DNA from: Candidatus Omnitrophota bacterium
GTDB taxonomy: Bacteria; Omnitrophota; Gorgyraeia; Duberdicusellales; 4484-171
Assembly: GCA_021735105.1 (NCBI GenBank)
Contig: JAIPHS010000003.1
Location: 1 to 42,010, forward strand
Direction of reading: 5' to 3'
DNA: 42,010 nt
Shown here: in pieces, positions 7,276 to 16,712 of the stretch
Position numbering within the stretch: position 1 is the first letter of the stretch
Layout: the number at the start of each line of letters is the position of its first letter
The notes under the pieces: generated by a model
Database searches by the model: none
What the model was told of the DNA's origin: nothing
The model's input: only the letters and a program-made list of their open reading frames with translations
Translations under genes and position numbers: made by a program

Positions 7276-9564
7276 ATGAAGGAGAGGTTGGGCTTTTCTG
7301 AAAACGCTATTGTTGTCTTAAAAAGGAGGTATCTAAAAAAAGACGGCCAAGGCCGAATAATCGAAACTCCTGAGCGAATGCTTAGACGAGTGGCTAAGGC
7401 TATTGCCTCGGTTGAACAAAAATATGGAGCCAATCAACAAGAAATTAAAAATTTAGAAAATGTCTTTTTTCAAGTAATGAAAAATTTAGAATTTATGCCT
7501 AATTCGCCTACTCTTATGAATGCTGGAAAAGAGTTAGGGCAATTATCTGCCTGCTTTGTTGTTCCGGTAGAAGATTCAATGGGGTCTATCTTTGATGCGA
7601 TAAAGTCTACTGCACTTATCCATAAAACAGGAGGCGGGACAGGTTTTAGCTTTTCTCGTCTGAGGTCTCACAATAGTGTAGTAAAAACTACAGGTGGGGT
7701 GGCTTCAGGCCCGGTATCTTTTATGAAAGTTTTTGATGCAGCAACCCAGGCAGTTAAACAAGGCGGGACAAGGCGAGGCGCAAATATGGGAATTTTAAGA
7801 GTAGATCATCCCGATATTTTACAATTTATTGAGTGTAAGTCTAAGGACGGGGACATATCTAATTTTAATATTTCAGTTGCAATTACCGATGACTTTATAG
7901 AAAAAGTTTTAAGTAACCAAAAGTATGATCTTATTAATCCTAAAACTAAAAAAGTTGTAGGCAGCTTAGACGCGGTTGAAGTCTTTAATAGAATAGCCGA
8001 GTGTGCATATAACAATGGTGAACCGGGAATAGTATTTATAGATAAAATAAATAAAAGTAATCCTACTCTTAATCTTGGTAAAATCGAAAGTACCAACCCT
8101 TGCGGCGAGCAACCCCTGCTTCCTTATGAGAGCTGTAACTTAGGCTCTATAAATTTATATAAAATGCTTAAAAAAGAAGGTGAAGGGTTTAGCCTTGATT
8201 GGGAAAAACTTAAAAAAACTGTAAAAACCGGTATGCTTTTTTTAGATAATGTTATTGATGCTAATAAATTTCCTTTACCGGAAATTGATAAAAATACCAA
8301 AAAAACCAGAAAAGTAGGGTTAGGCATTATGGGATGGGCAACTATGCTTGGCTTTTTAGAAATTCCTTATGACAGCAAAGAAGCTATCAGTTTAGCTAAA
8401 GAGATAATGGATTTTATCCAAAAAGAAGCCCAAAAAGTTTCTCTGGAATTAGCTAAAAAGAAAGGCGCGTTTCCTGCTTGGGAAGGCAGCAATTGGCACA
8501 AACGGGGAATAAAAATTAGAAATGCTACCTTAACTACTATTGCTCCAACTGGAACCATAAGCATTATCAGCGGGCCTACTTCTTCAGGGATAGAGCCTAA
8601 CTTTTTCTTATCTTATTTTCGCAATGTTTTAGACGGGGAGAAGTTGTTAGAAATTGATCCAGCCTTTGAATATTATGCTAAAAAATCAGGATTTTATTCA
8701 AAAGAACTTATGGAAAAAATTGCATCTGGGGTAAGTATTCAAAGGATAGAGAAAGTCCCTGATAAGGCTAAAAGAATATTTAAGACGGCTATGGATATTT
8801 CTTCTTTTTGGCATATAAAAATGCAGGCTGCTTTTCAAGAATACACCGATAATGCTGTTTCTAAAACAATTAACCTTGCTTCTACCGCTGAATTGGATGA
8901 TGTTAAAGAGGCATATTTATTGGCTTATAAACTAAATTGTAAAGGGCTTACAGTATACCGGGATGGAAGCAGGAGTGGACAGGTTTTAACTATAAGTAAA
9001 GAAAAAGAAAAGAAAGAAAACGAAAAAGGGGCAGTTCCTTATCCTAAACCCAGGCCGGAGGTTATTTTAGGAACAACTACCAAGGTAACTACAGGTTGTG
9101 GTAATTTATATGTTACTTTAAACCAAGATGAAAATGGTAACTTTTTTGAAGTATTTACTCAAATGGGCAAAGCCGGTGGCTGTGCGGCTTCTCAGCTTGA
9201 AGCTGTAGGAAGATTAGTTTCACTTGCCTTGCGGGGAGGGATTGATATAAAAGTTATAGTTGAACAACTCAAAGGTATTAGATGCCCTTCTCCTTCTTGG
9301 GATAAAGGGAAAAAAATATTTTCGTGTTCGGATGCTATATCAAGAGTACTTGAAAAAAGAGGATTAGACCAAAAAGATAAGATTAAAACCAAGGCTGTTA
9401 CCTTATCAGAAGGACCTGATTCCCAGGTTCAAAAAGAAAAAGTAAAGGTTAAAAAAACTTCACATAATGTAAACGTAGTAGGGGTTTGTCCGGATTGCGG
9501 ATTTGCTTTGCGGCATCAAGAAGGTTGCCTTATTTGCGATGCATGCGGTTATTCGAAGTGTTAA
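7276..9564 (+). CDS. nrdJ: Adenosylcobalamin-dependent (class II) ribonucleoside-diphosphate reductase
   Basis: MPNSPTLMNAG, KTGGGTGFSFSRLR, STNPCGEQPLLPYESCNLGSINL, NATLTTIAPTGTISIISG; C-terminal zinc-ribbon-like CPDCGFALRHQEGCLICDACGYSKC; SD AAAGGAGG. Confidence 0.95.
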   Translation: MKERLGFSENAIVVLKRRYLKKDGQGRIIETPERMLRRVAKAIASVEQKYGANQQEIKNLENVFFQVMKNLEFMPNSPTLMNAGKELGQLSACFVVPVEDSMGSIFDAIKSTALIHKTGGGTGFSFSRLRSHNSVVKTTGGVASGPVSFMKVFDAATQAVKQGGTRRGANMGILRVDHPDILQFIECKSKDGDISNFNISVAITDDFIEKVLSNQKYDLINPKTKKVVGSLDAVEVFNRIAECAYNNGEPGIVFIDKINKSNPTLNLGKIESTNPCGEQPLLPYESCNLGSINLYKMLKKEGEGFSLDWEKLKKTVKTGMLFLDNVIDANKFPLPEIDKNTKKTRKVGLGIMGWATMLGFLEIPYDSKEAISLAKEIMDFIQKEAQKVSLELAKKKGAFPAWEGSNWHKRGIKIRNATLTTIAPTGTISIISGPTSSGIEPNFFLSYFRNVLDGEKLLEIDPAFEYYAKKSGFYSKELMEKIASGVSIQRIEKVPDKAKRIFKTAMDISSFWHIKMQAAFQEYTDNAVSKTINLASTAELDDVKEAYLLAYKLNCKGLTVYRDGSRSGQVLTISKEKEKKENEKGAVPYPKPRPEVILGTTTKVTTGCGNLYVTLNQDENGNFFEVFTQMGKAGGCAASQLEAVGRLVSLALRGGIDIKVIVEQLKGIRCPSPSWDKGKKIFSCSDAISRVLEKRGLDQKDKIKTKAVTLSEGPDSQVQKEKVKVKKTSHNVNVVGVCPDCGFALRHQEGCLICDACGYSKC

Positions 9565-9589
9565 TTAACCTATTTCCTACCTTTTTAAT

Positions 9590-10360
9590 ATGAAACCAGA
9601 AGAAAAAATTATTGATTATTTTACTGTTTTAAAGTCTAGGGAAATAATAGGCTCTTCTTATATTTTTATTGGTGGTCAGTTTTTGATTATTAACCGGTTA
9701 ATAAAGCTGATAAATTGTGCCGAGAATAGTCAATTTTGTAATCAATGTTGGAGTTGTAAAAGGGTTGATGACGGCCATCATCCGGACTTATTGGTTGTTG
9801 AGCCGGATCCAATCAATATAAAGTTTAATCAAATAAGAGAAGCAATCCGTTTTTTGTCACGGAGAAGTTTTTATTCACCAAAAAAAATTCTAATTATAAA
9901 AGATGCTCAAAAGTTGACTGATCAAGCTGCTAACTTATTTTTAAAAACTTTAGAAGAATCGCCAAAGAATTCTTTTATTGGCCTTGTTTGCTCTAAGCTG
10001 GAAGATATTTTACCAACGATTATCTCTCGTTGCCGAAAAATATACCTACCTTATTCTAAGGTTAAATTAGCAAAATCTAAAGAGAAAATAAAAAGCATAT
10101 TAAGAAGTGGTTACTTCGGCCCAGGCAAAAGAAAAGATTTTTCTTTATTTTTGGAAAGTCTTATTATATTATTACATAACCAATTAAAAAATGATGCAGG
10201 GTATAATAACAATCACGAAGCAGATAGTTTAACTTTAGATTTAAATTTCAAAGAAGCCGTTATTGCTTTAGAGGATTTATTTAAGGTCTATAATGCTGCT
10301 GGTACCGTTAATATAAATTTAGCTCTAAATCTAATTAAAATGAGGTTAAGATGCAATTAA
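9590..10360 (+). CDS. holB: DNA polymerase III delta'-like clamp-loader subunit
   Basis: Four-Cys zinc module NCAENSQFCNQCWSC, HHPDLL, KILIIKDAQKLTDQAANLFLKTLEESP, ISRCRKI; next to PSP1/metG/tatD. Confidence 0.85.
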   Translation: MKPEEKIIDYFTVLKSREIIGSSYIFIGGQFLIINRLIKLINCAENSQFCNQCWSCKRVDDGHHPDLLVVEPDPINIKFNQIREAIRFLSRRSFYSPKKILIIKDAQKLTDQAANLFLKTLEESPKNSFIGLVCSKLEDILPTIISRCRKIYLPYSKVKLAKSKEKIKSILRSGYFGPGKRKDFSLFLESLIILLHNQLKNDAGYNNNHEADSLTLDLNFKEAVIALEDLFKVYNAAGTVNINLALNLIKMRLRCN

Positions 10361-11130
10361 TATTGGTAAGATTAAGAGAAGCAGGGCAGTTAACTACTTA
10401 TAAAACAGATCTATCTTTAAAGGTTCATGATTACGTTGTAGTGGAGGTTGACCGGGGTATTGACTATGGAGAGGCGCTGGAGATAAATGACGTACAGCAT
10501 TTTCTTCCTTCAAAAAAAGCTGGAAGCTATAAAAATATTATTAGGAAAATGTCAGGCCAGGATAAAAAATTGCTTAAAACCAATTGGAAAGAAGCAGAAG
10601 ATGCGATGAAGCTTTGTCAACGAAAAATAAAAGACTATAATTTAGCTATGAAACTGGTTGATACAGAATATTCATTTGATAAGAAAAAACTTATTTTTTA
10701 TTTTATTTCTGATAAAAGAGTTGATTTCCGCGAACTGGTTAAAGAGTTAGCAAAGGTCTTTAAAGTAAGGATTGAGATGCGTCAAATTGGAGCCCGGGAT
10801 GAAGCTAAATTGTTTGGAGGTTTTGGCCCTTGTGGACAAAAATTATGTTGTTGTCGATTCTTGAAAAATTTTGAACCAGTTACTATGAAAATGGCAAAGC
10901 TTCAAAAACTCCCTTTAGGTTCAGGTAAAATTTCTGGAATATGCGGAAGGCTTATGTGCTGTCTTTCTTATGAACACAAAATTTATAAAGATTTATCTAA
11001 AAATCTTCCCAGGGAAGGACAGAGAATTACTACCAAACAGGGTAAGGGCAAAGTAATTTCAGTTAATGTGTTAAAAAAAATTGTTTACCTGGAACTTGAA
11101 GATAATAGAGTAGAGAAAGTACAGTTTTAA
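10351..11130 (+). CDS. PSP1 / RicT (YaaT)-like domain protein
   Basis: FGGFGPCGQKLCCCRFL and GICGRLMCCLSYEHKIY; genomic context. Confidence 0.88.
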   Translation: MQLILVRLREAGQLTTYKTDLSLKVHDYVVVEVDRGIDYGEALEINDVQHFLPSKKAGSYKNIIRKMSGQDKKLLKTNWKEAEDAMKLCQRKIKDYNLAMKLVDTEYSFDKKKLIFYFISDKRVDFRELVKELAKVFKVRIEMRQIGARDEAKLFGGFGPCGQKLCCCRFLKNFEPVTMKMAKLQKLPLGSGKISGICGRLMCCLSYEHKIYKDLSKNLPREGQRITTKQGKGKVISVNVLKKIVYLELEDNRVEKVQF

Positions 11131-11132
11131 AA

Positions 11133-12686
11133 ATGAAAAAATTTTATCTAACTTCACCTATTTATTATGTAAATGCCAGTCCTCATATTGGACATGCTTA
11201 CACGAATATTATTTGTGATTCTATGGCCAGGTTTAGGCGGATAAAAGGCGAAGATGTATTTTTTCTTACCGGTACTGATGAACATGGAGAAAAGATTCAA
11301 AAAGCAGCCAATAAAGAAGGGGTTGCTGTTAAAAATTTTATTGATAGTAAGGTGGATATTTTTAAGCAACTCTGGCCAAAACTGAATATATCTTATGACT
11401 TTTTTGTTCGCACTAGCTGGGAAAAACATATTAAGGTTGTAAGGGCCGTTATAGAAAAGCTTTATAAAAAGGGAGATATTTATAAATCAAAATATAACGC
11501 TTTTTATTGTATCGGTTGTGAAACTTTTTGGACTAAATTGCAGCTTAAAGATGGGGATATATGTCCTGAGTGCGGCCGTAAAACTGAAAAAATTCAGGAA
11601 GAAAATTATTTTTTTAAATTGTCTAAATATGAATCTTGGTTTAAGAAATATTTAAAAAATAATCCTAAATTAATTCAGCCCAAAATTCGTTATAATGAAG
11701 TAAAAAGTTTTCTGGATAACCATTCTTTAACAGATTTATGCATATCGCGTCCTAAAAAAAGAATTTCTTGGGGGATAGAGCTGCCTATAGACCAAGAATA
11801 TATTGTTTATGTTTGGTTTGATGCCTTAATTAACTATATCAGCGGGATAGGGTATGGGTTTGACCAAGAAAAGTTTAATCGTTTTTGGCCGGCAGATATC
11901 CATTTTATTGGCAAAGACATTTTAAGGCATCATGCAATTTTTTGGCCAATAATGTTAAAGGCCTTGGATCTTGAAATTCCCAAGTCTATTTTTGCTCACG
12001 GATGGTGGAAAATAAAAGAAGAAAAGATATCTAAATCAAAGGGAAATATCGTAAACCCCTTTGAATTGGTAAATCAATTAACTGATTTATTAGGCGGAAA
12101 TCAAGAGTTGGCTGCTGATGCTTTTCGTTATTTTTTGATGCGGGAGATACTTATAGGCGCAGATGGCAATTTTTCATTTAAAGCTTTAATAAACCGCATT
12201 AATTCCGACCTGGCTAATGATTTGGGAAATCTTGTTTACCGCAGCCTTAATATGGCTCAGAAATATAATGCGGGAAAAGTTAAATCTATTAAAAAAGATA
12301 TACCTTCTGAATTTAAAGAAAGCCTTGCTAAATTAGAAAAAGATTATGACAACTTTATGGTTGAAGGTGAATTTTGCAAGGCTCTAGATAATCTTTTTGA
12401 GTTAATTGGTGTTATTAACAAATACATTGAAGATACTAAGCCATGGAATTTAAAAAAAGAACAAAAAGAAAAAGAACTATTTTCTTTTCTTTATGCGATT
12501 TGTGAAGGGATAAGAGTTATTTCAATATATCTTTATCCAATCATGCCAAAGACTGCCCTTTCCATTCAAAAACAATTAGGTATAAAAGATATTTCATTTT
12601 CTACTCAAGAAGCTAAATGGGGTAATTCAGATAATTTTTTAATAAAAAAGGAAAAACCGCTTTTTCCCAGGATTGATGTTAGTTGA
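11133..12686 (+). CDS. metG: Methionyl-tRNA synthetase (no C-terminal tRNA-binding domain)
   Basis: TSPIYYVNASPHIGHAYTNI, CIGCE...CPECG, EEKISKSKGNIV; ends at 517 aa. Confidence 0.95.
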   Translation: MKKFYLTSPIYYVNASPHIGHAYTNIICDSMARFRRIKGEDVFFLTGTDEHGEKIQKAANKEGVAVKNFIDSKVDIFKQLWPKLNISYDFFVRTSWEKHIKVVRAVIEKLYKKGDIYKSKYNAFYCIGCETFWTKLQLKDGDICPECGRKTEKIQEENYFFKLSKYESWFKKYLKNNPKLIQPKIRYNEVKSFLDNHSLTDLCISRPKKRISWGIELPIDQEYIVYVWFDALINYISGIGYGFDQEKFNRFWPADIHFIGKDILRHHAIFWPIMLKALDLEIPKSIFAHGWWKIKEEKISKSKGNIVNPFELVNQLTDLLGGNQELAADAFRYFLMREILIGADGNFSFKALINRINSDLANDLGNLVYRSLNMAQKYNAGKVKSIKKDIPSEFKESLAKLEKDYDNFMVEGEFCKALDNLFELIGVINKYIEDTKPWNLKKEQKEKELFSFLYAICEGIRVISIYLYPIMPKTALSIQKQLGIKDISFSTQEAKWGNSDNFLIKKEKPLFPRIDVS

Positions 12687-13461
12687 TTCGCATTGCCACC
12701 TAAATTCGTTAGCAGATAGTGCCAGCCTAAAGGTTGCCGATTGGTTTAAGGCTTTCGGGCATAAACTTATTGATTCAAGTATAGGCCTTAAGACTAGCCG
12801 GAAATCTATACAACTCTCAAGAAAGTATTCTTTTGTTTATAATTCATTAGGTTTTCATCCTTTTTTTTATAATGATTTTTCAAATGAAATTTATCAAAAA
12901 TATAAAGAATTTTTAAAAGTTAACGATAAAGTTGTTGCCTTGGGAGAAGTTGGCCTAGACTATAAATCAAAAATTTCACTTAACCAACAGGAAGAGATAT
13001 TTAAAAAGTGGGTGGAGCTGGCAAAAGAAAATAATATAAGCTTATTAATCCATCATCGCCTCAACAAAGAGAGCTGGTATAATGATAAATATCCAAATCG
13101 TCCCAGAATTTTAGCTATTTTAGATCAGTACTTTTCCAATTACCAAAGCATAGTTTTTCATTGCTTTTCTTATTCTCCTGAATTTTTACGGCAAATAATC
13201 GATAGGGGAGGTTTTGTTTCGTTTTCTCTTAATCTGTTGCGAAAAAATAAAAAAATTATTAATTCATTAAAAAAATGCCCCCTTGATAAGTTACTTCTAG
13301 AGACGGATTCTCCTTATATGAAAATTGGAGATAAAGAATCTACTCCTCTAGATATAAAATCCGTTTATTCGTATGCAGCAGAGTTAAAAAATATATCTAA
13401 AAATGAACTTAAGGGTAAAATTTTTTTAAATGTAAAAAAAGTTTTTAAAAAGATAAGGTAA
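12676..13461 (+). CDS. tatD: TatD-family metal-dependent hydrolase
   Basis: VDSHCHLN, GEVGLDY, VFHCFS, LLLETDSPYM. ATG at 12676 preferred over the TTG at 12673. Confidence 0.88.
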   Translation: MLVDSHCHLNSLADSASLKVADWFKAFGHKLIDSSIGLKTSRKSIQLSRKYSFVYNSLGFHPFFYNDFSNEIYQKYKEFLKVNDKVVALGEVGLDYKSKISLNQQEEIFKKWVELAKENNISLLIHHRLNKESWYNDKYPNRPRILAILDQYFSNYQSIVFHCFSYSPEFLRQIIDRGGFVSFSLNLLRKNKKIINSLKKCPLDKLLLETDSPYMKIGDKESTPLDIKSVYSYAAELKNISKNELKGKIFLNVKKVFKKIR

Positions 13462-13462
13462 A

Positions 13463-14494
13463 ATGCGTTCACTAAAGTTTAAAAATAATAAATTATTCTA
13501 TCTTGATCAAACAAAGCTTCCCGGAAAAGAGCTCTGGCGGAATTGCGCAACGATTAAATCTGGTTGGAAGGCTATAAAAAATCTTAAGGTAAGAGGTGCC
13601 CCATTAATTGGAGTTTTTGCTGCCTACTGCATTTGCATACATCTAGATAAACTTTCTAAAAAAAAGAATGTTTTCTTAAGGCAGCTAAAGCAATCTCTTA
13701 AATACCTTGAATCGGCCCGGCCTACTGCAGTAAATTTATTTTGGGCTTTAGATAGATTAGGTAAAGTTAGCCTACAAAGTAGGCAAAAAGAGGTTAAGCA
13801 GATCAAAAAGAATATAGTTAAAGAGGCTAAACTTATTCATCAACAAGACATAATAACATGCAAACATATTGCAGATTATGGTGTGAATTTAGTAAAAAAG
13901 AACGAAACTATTCTAACTCATTGTAATACAGGGTTTTTAGCTTCTTCCGGCCAAGGAACAGCTTTGGGAATAATTTTTAAAACCAAAAAACAGGGTAAAA
14001 ATCCTACGGTTTATATTGACGAAACTCGGCCTCTTTTACAAGGAGCACGCCTGACCGCTTGGGAGTTGAATAAAAAGAAAATAAAATCATTTTTGATTAC
14101 CGATAACAGTGCTGCATTTTTGATGCAAAATAAACAAATAGATAAAATTCTTGTGGGAGCTGACAGGATAACAGCTTCGGGAGATACAGCAAATAAGATT
14201 GGTACTTATAATTTAGCTATTTTAGCTAAATATCATAATATTCCTTTTTACGTTGCAGCCCCCTTGAGTACTTTTGACCTAAGCTTAAAAAAAGGAAGTG
14301 ATATAGTTATTGAAAAAAGAGGCCAGAAAGAAGTAAAAAAAGTATTAGGACAGGCCCTTATTTGCCCTAAAGAAACAAAAGCGGCTAATTTTGCCTTTGA
14401 TGTAACTCCTTCTAAACTAATTAAAGCAATAGTGACCGACAAGGGGGTAATTTATCCACCTTATGAAAAAAATATTAAAAAATTAATTAAATGA
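13463..14494 (+). CDS. mtnA: S-methyl-5-thioribose-1-phosphate isomerase-like (eIF2B-alpha family)
   Basis: KVRGAPLIGVFAAY, ARPTAVNLFWALDR, THCNTGFLASSGQGTALG, DETRPLLQGARLTAWEL, GADRITASGDTANKIGTY. Confidence 0.88.
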   Translation: MRSLKFKNNKLFYLDQTKLPGKELWRNCATIKSGWKAIKNLKVRGAPLIGVFAAYCICIHLDKLSKKKNVFLRQLKQSLKYLESARPTAVNLFWALDRLGKVSLQSRQKEVKQIKKNIVKEAKLIHQQDIITCKHIADYGVNLVKKNETILTHCNTGFLASSGQGTALGIIFKTKKQGKNPTVYIDETRPLLQGARLTAWELNKKKIKSFLITDNSAAFLMQNKQIDKILVGADRITASGDTANKIGTYNLAILAKYHNIPFYVAAPLSTFDLSLKKGSDIVIEKRGQKEVKKVLGQALICPKETKAANFAFDVTPSKLIKAIVTDKGVIYPPYEKNIKKLIK

Positions 14495-14934
14495 TAATAA
14501 CTTCAAAATCTACCTTTCAGACAAGGTCTTTAGGCAAGGATTTTTCTACTATATTAAAAAAACGAGATATTGTATTATTAGAGGGGCAATTAGGTGGCGG
14601 AAAAACTACCTTTGTAAAAGGCTTGGCTAAGGGCCTAGGTTATAAGGGAGAGGTCTTAAGCCCTTCTTATACTCTGGTGAGAAGATATAAAATTAATAAA
14701 ATAGTTATAAATCATATAGATTTATACCGGCTTGATAAAAAAAGTTTGAGTTCTATAGATATGGAAGAATATTTATATAATGAAAACAGTATATCCATTG
14801 TTGAATGGGGCCAAAAATTAAAGCCTTATTTAGATAAATATTTAATTATAAAATTTTCATTTTTGAATATGGAAAAAAGAAAATTAGTAATTTCTCAAAA
14901 AGGGCATAATAAGAACAAACTTAAGAACTTATGA
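14491..14934 (+). CDS. tsaE: tRNA t6A biosynthesis ATPase TsaE
   Basis: LEGQLGGGKTTFVKGLAKGLG, SPSYTLVRRY, HIDLYRLD, VEWGQKL. Confidence 0.9.
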   Translation: MIITSKSTFQTRSLGKDFSTILKKRDIVLLEGQLGGGKTTFVKGLAKGLGYKGEVLSPSYTLVRRYKINKIVINHIDLYRLDKKSLSSIDMEEYLYNENSISIVEWGQKLKPYLDKYLIIKFSFLNMEKRKLVISQKGHNKNKLKNL

Positions 14935-15596
14935 ACATATTATCTATAGATACATCTTCAAATTTTTTATCTTACAATATTACAAAAGATAATAATCTTA
15001 TCTATCAATATAATCGAGTTATTAATAGAGGCGCATCACTACTTGTTGGTAAGTTGGAGGAGACTTTTAAAAAGATGTCGATGCAAGTAGAAGATCTTGA
15101 TCTTTTTATAATTGGGTCGGGCCCAGGATCGTTTACAGGCTTACGTATTTCTTTTGCTGCAATTAAAGCTTTTGCTTTAGCTGTAAATAAACCTGTTTTT
15201 TGCCAAAATAGTTTTTTTGCTTGCGCTTATCCTTTCAGGAAAAAAGAAAAAAAAATTGTTGTTATTGGTGATGCTAAAAAAAATCTTGTCTATGCCGGGT
15301 TTTTTATATCAGACCAAAAAAGATTAAAACAAAAATCTAAAATTAAACTTATGAAGTTAAAAGATTGCCTGCAAAAGGCAGAAGGGTATCTATTTGTGGC
15401 CTATGACTCTCATTTGCGTAAAAAGGCTAAAAAAATAGAAAAAAATGTTAGATTTTACGAAAAAAATGTATATCCCCGAGCCGAATATTTGGTTAATGGC
15501 AATAATTTTGATAAAATAGATTATAAAGAATTAAAAAAAATAAAACCATTGTATCTACATTCGGTAGATTGCCAAGTAACAAAGAAAAACAGGTAA
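14931..15596 (+). CDS. tsaB: tRNA t6A biosynthesis protein TsaB
   Basis: MNILSIDTSS, IGSGPGSFTGLRISFAAIKAFA; adjacent to tsaE with overlap. Confidence 0.88.
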   Translation: MNILSIDTSSNFLSYNITKDNNLIYQYNRVINRGASLLVGKLEETFKKMSMQVEDLDLFIIGSGPGSFTGLRISFAAIKAFALAVNKPVFCQNSFFACAYPFRKKEKKIVVIGDAKKNLVYAGFFISDQKRLKQKSKIKLMKLKDCLQKAEGYLFVAYDSHLRKKAKKIEKNVRFYEKNVYPRAEYLVNGNNFDKIDYKELKKIKPLYLHSVDCQVTKKNR

Positions 15597-15601
15597 AAAA
15601 T

Positions 15602-16711
15602 ATGTACCGGAAAATTTGGGTTGATATTAATTTAAGAGCATTTTCTGAAAATCTCAAAAAAATTAGAAAGTTTGTGGGTAATTCAGTAAAAATTGCTGCC
15701 GTCTTAAAACAATCTGCATATGGGCACGGGCTTATTCCCGTAGCACGCAAGCTTTATCAAGAAGGGGTAAACTATTTTGGGGTAGGCAGCATTAATGAAG
15801 CAATACAGCTTAGAGAAGATGGTTATAGAGGCAAAATTCTTCTTCTTAGCGTTGTTTCAAAAGAATTAGCTCCTTTTTTTATTCGTTTTGGCATAACTCC
15901 TACAGTTGTAGAAGAAGATTTTGCCCGGGAATTAAACCGTCAGGCAGAAAAAATAAAACAGGTTATCCCGGTTCATGTAAAAGTGGATACAGGAATGGGA
16001 CGCCTGGGTTTTTATCCCGATCAAATACATTCTTTTGTAGAAAAACTAAAAAATCTTAATTTTATTTCCCTAGAAGGTATTTACACACATTTTCCTGTAG
16101 CTGATACAAATTTTAGTTTTACTCAGCAGCAATTAAAAATTTTTCAAGATTTAATAAAAAAATTAAAAGAAAAACATATAGATTTTAAGTACTATCATAG
16201 TGCTAATAGTCTTGGTGTGGTTAATTATCCTAATTCATATCTTAATATGGTAAGGCCAGGTCTTATTCTTTATGGAGTAAAATCCCATCAAGATTTAAAA
16301 ATAGAATTAGAACCTGTATTAAGTTTTAAAGCAAAAATAATTTTTATTAAAGAAGTACCTCAAGGGAGAACTGTTGGCTATGGGGCTGATTTTGTTGCAA
16401 AATCTAACCGGAGAATTGCTACTGTATCTGTAGGTTATGCTGATGGTTATCCTTGGGCTTTGTCCAACAAGTCTAAAGTATTGATTAAGGGAAAATTATT
16501 CAATATAGCAGGAAGAGTATGCATGGATCATATAATGGTAGATTTAGGAAATGATAAAGAAATAAAAAAAGAAGATACAGTAACTTTAATCGGTAAAGAA
16601 AAAGATAAAAAAATAATGGCAGAAGATTTAGCCGCCTGGGCTCAAACTATTCCCTATGAAATAGTAACCTGCATATCCAAAAAGATACCCCGCCGCTATA
16701 TAAATACTTAA
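15602..16711 (+). CDS. alr: Alanine racemase
   Basis: IAAVLKQSAYGHG (PLP Lys), HVKVDTGMGRLGF, MVRPGLILYGV, GYGADFVAKSNRRIATVSVGYADGYP, GRVCMDHIMVDL. ATG at 15602 preferred over 15569. Confidence 0.93.
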   Translation: MYRKIWVDINLRAFSENLKKIRKFVGNSVKIAAVLKQSAYGHGLIPVARKLYQEGVNYFGVGSINEAIQLREDGYRGKILLLSVVSKELAPFFIRFGITPTVVEEDFARELNRQAEKIKQVIPVHVKVDTGMGRLGFYPDQIHSFVEKLKNLNFISLEGIYTHFPVADTNFSFTQQQLKIFQDLIKKLKEKHIDFKYYHSANSLGVVNYPNSYLNMVRPGLILYGVKSHQDLKIELEPVLSFKAKIIFIKEVPQGRTVGYGADFVAKSNRRIATVSVGYADGYPWALSNKSKVLIKGKLFNIAGRVCMDHIMVDLGNDKEIKKEDTVTLIGKEKDKKIMAEDLAAWAQTIPYEIVTCISKKIPRRYINT

Positions 16712-16712
16712 T

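Noticed and set aside
13463-14494. MtnA as evidence for a methionine-salvage operon or an alternative ribose-1,5-bisphosphate isomerase pathway
   Set aside because: No other salvage or RuBisCO/AMP-pathway genes in the window; the role cannot be assigned from this gene alone.
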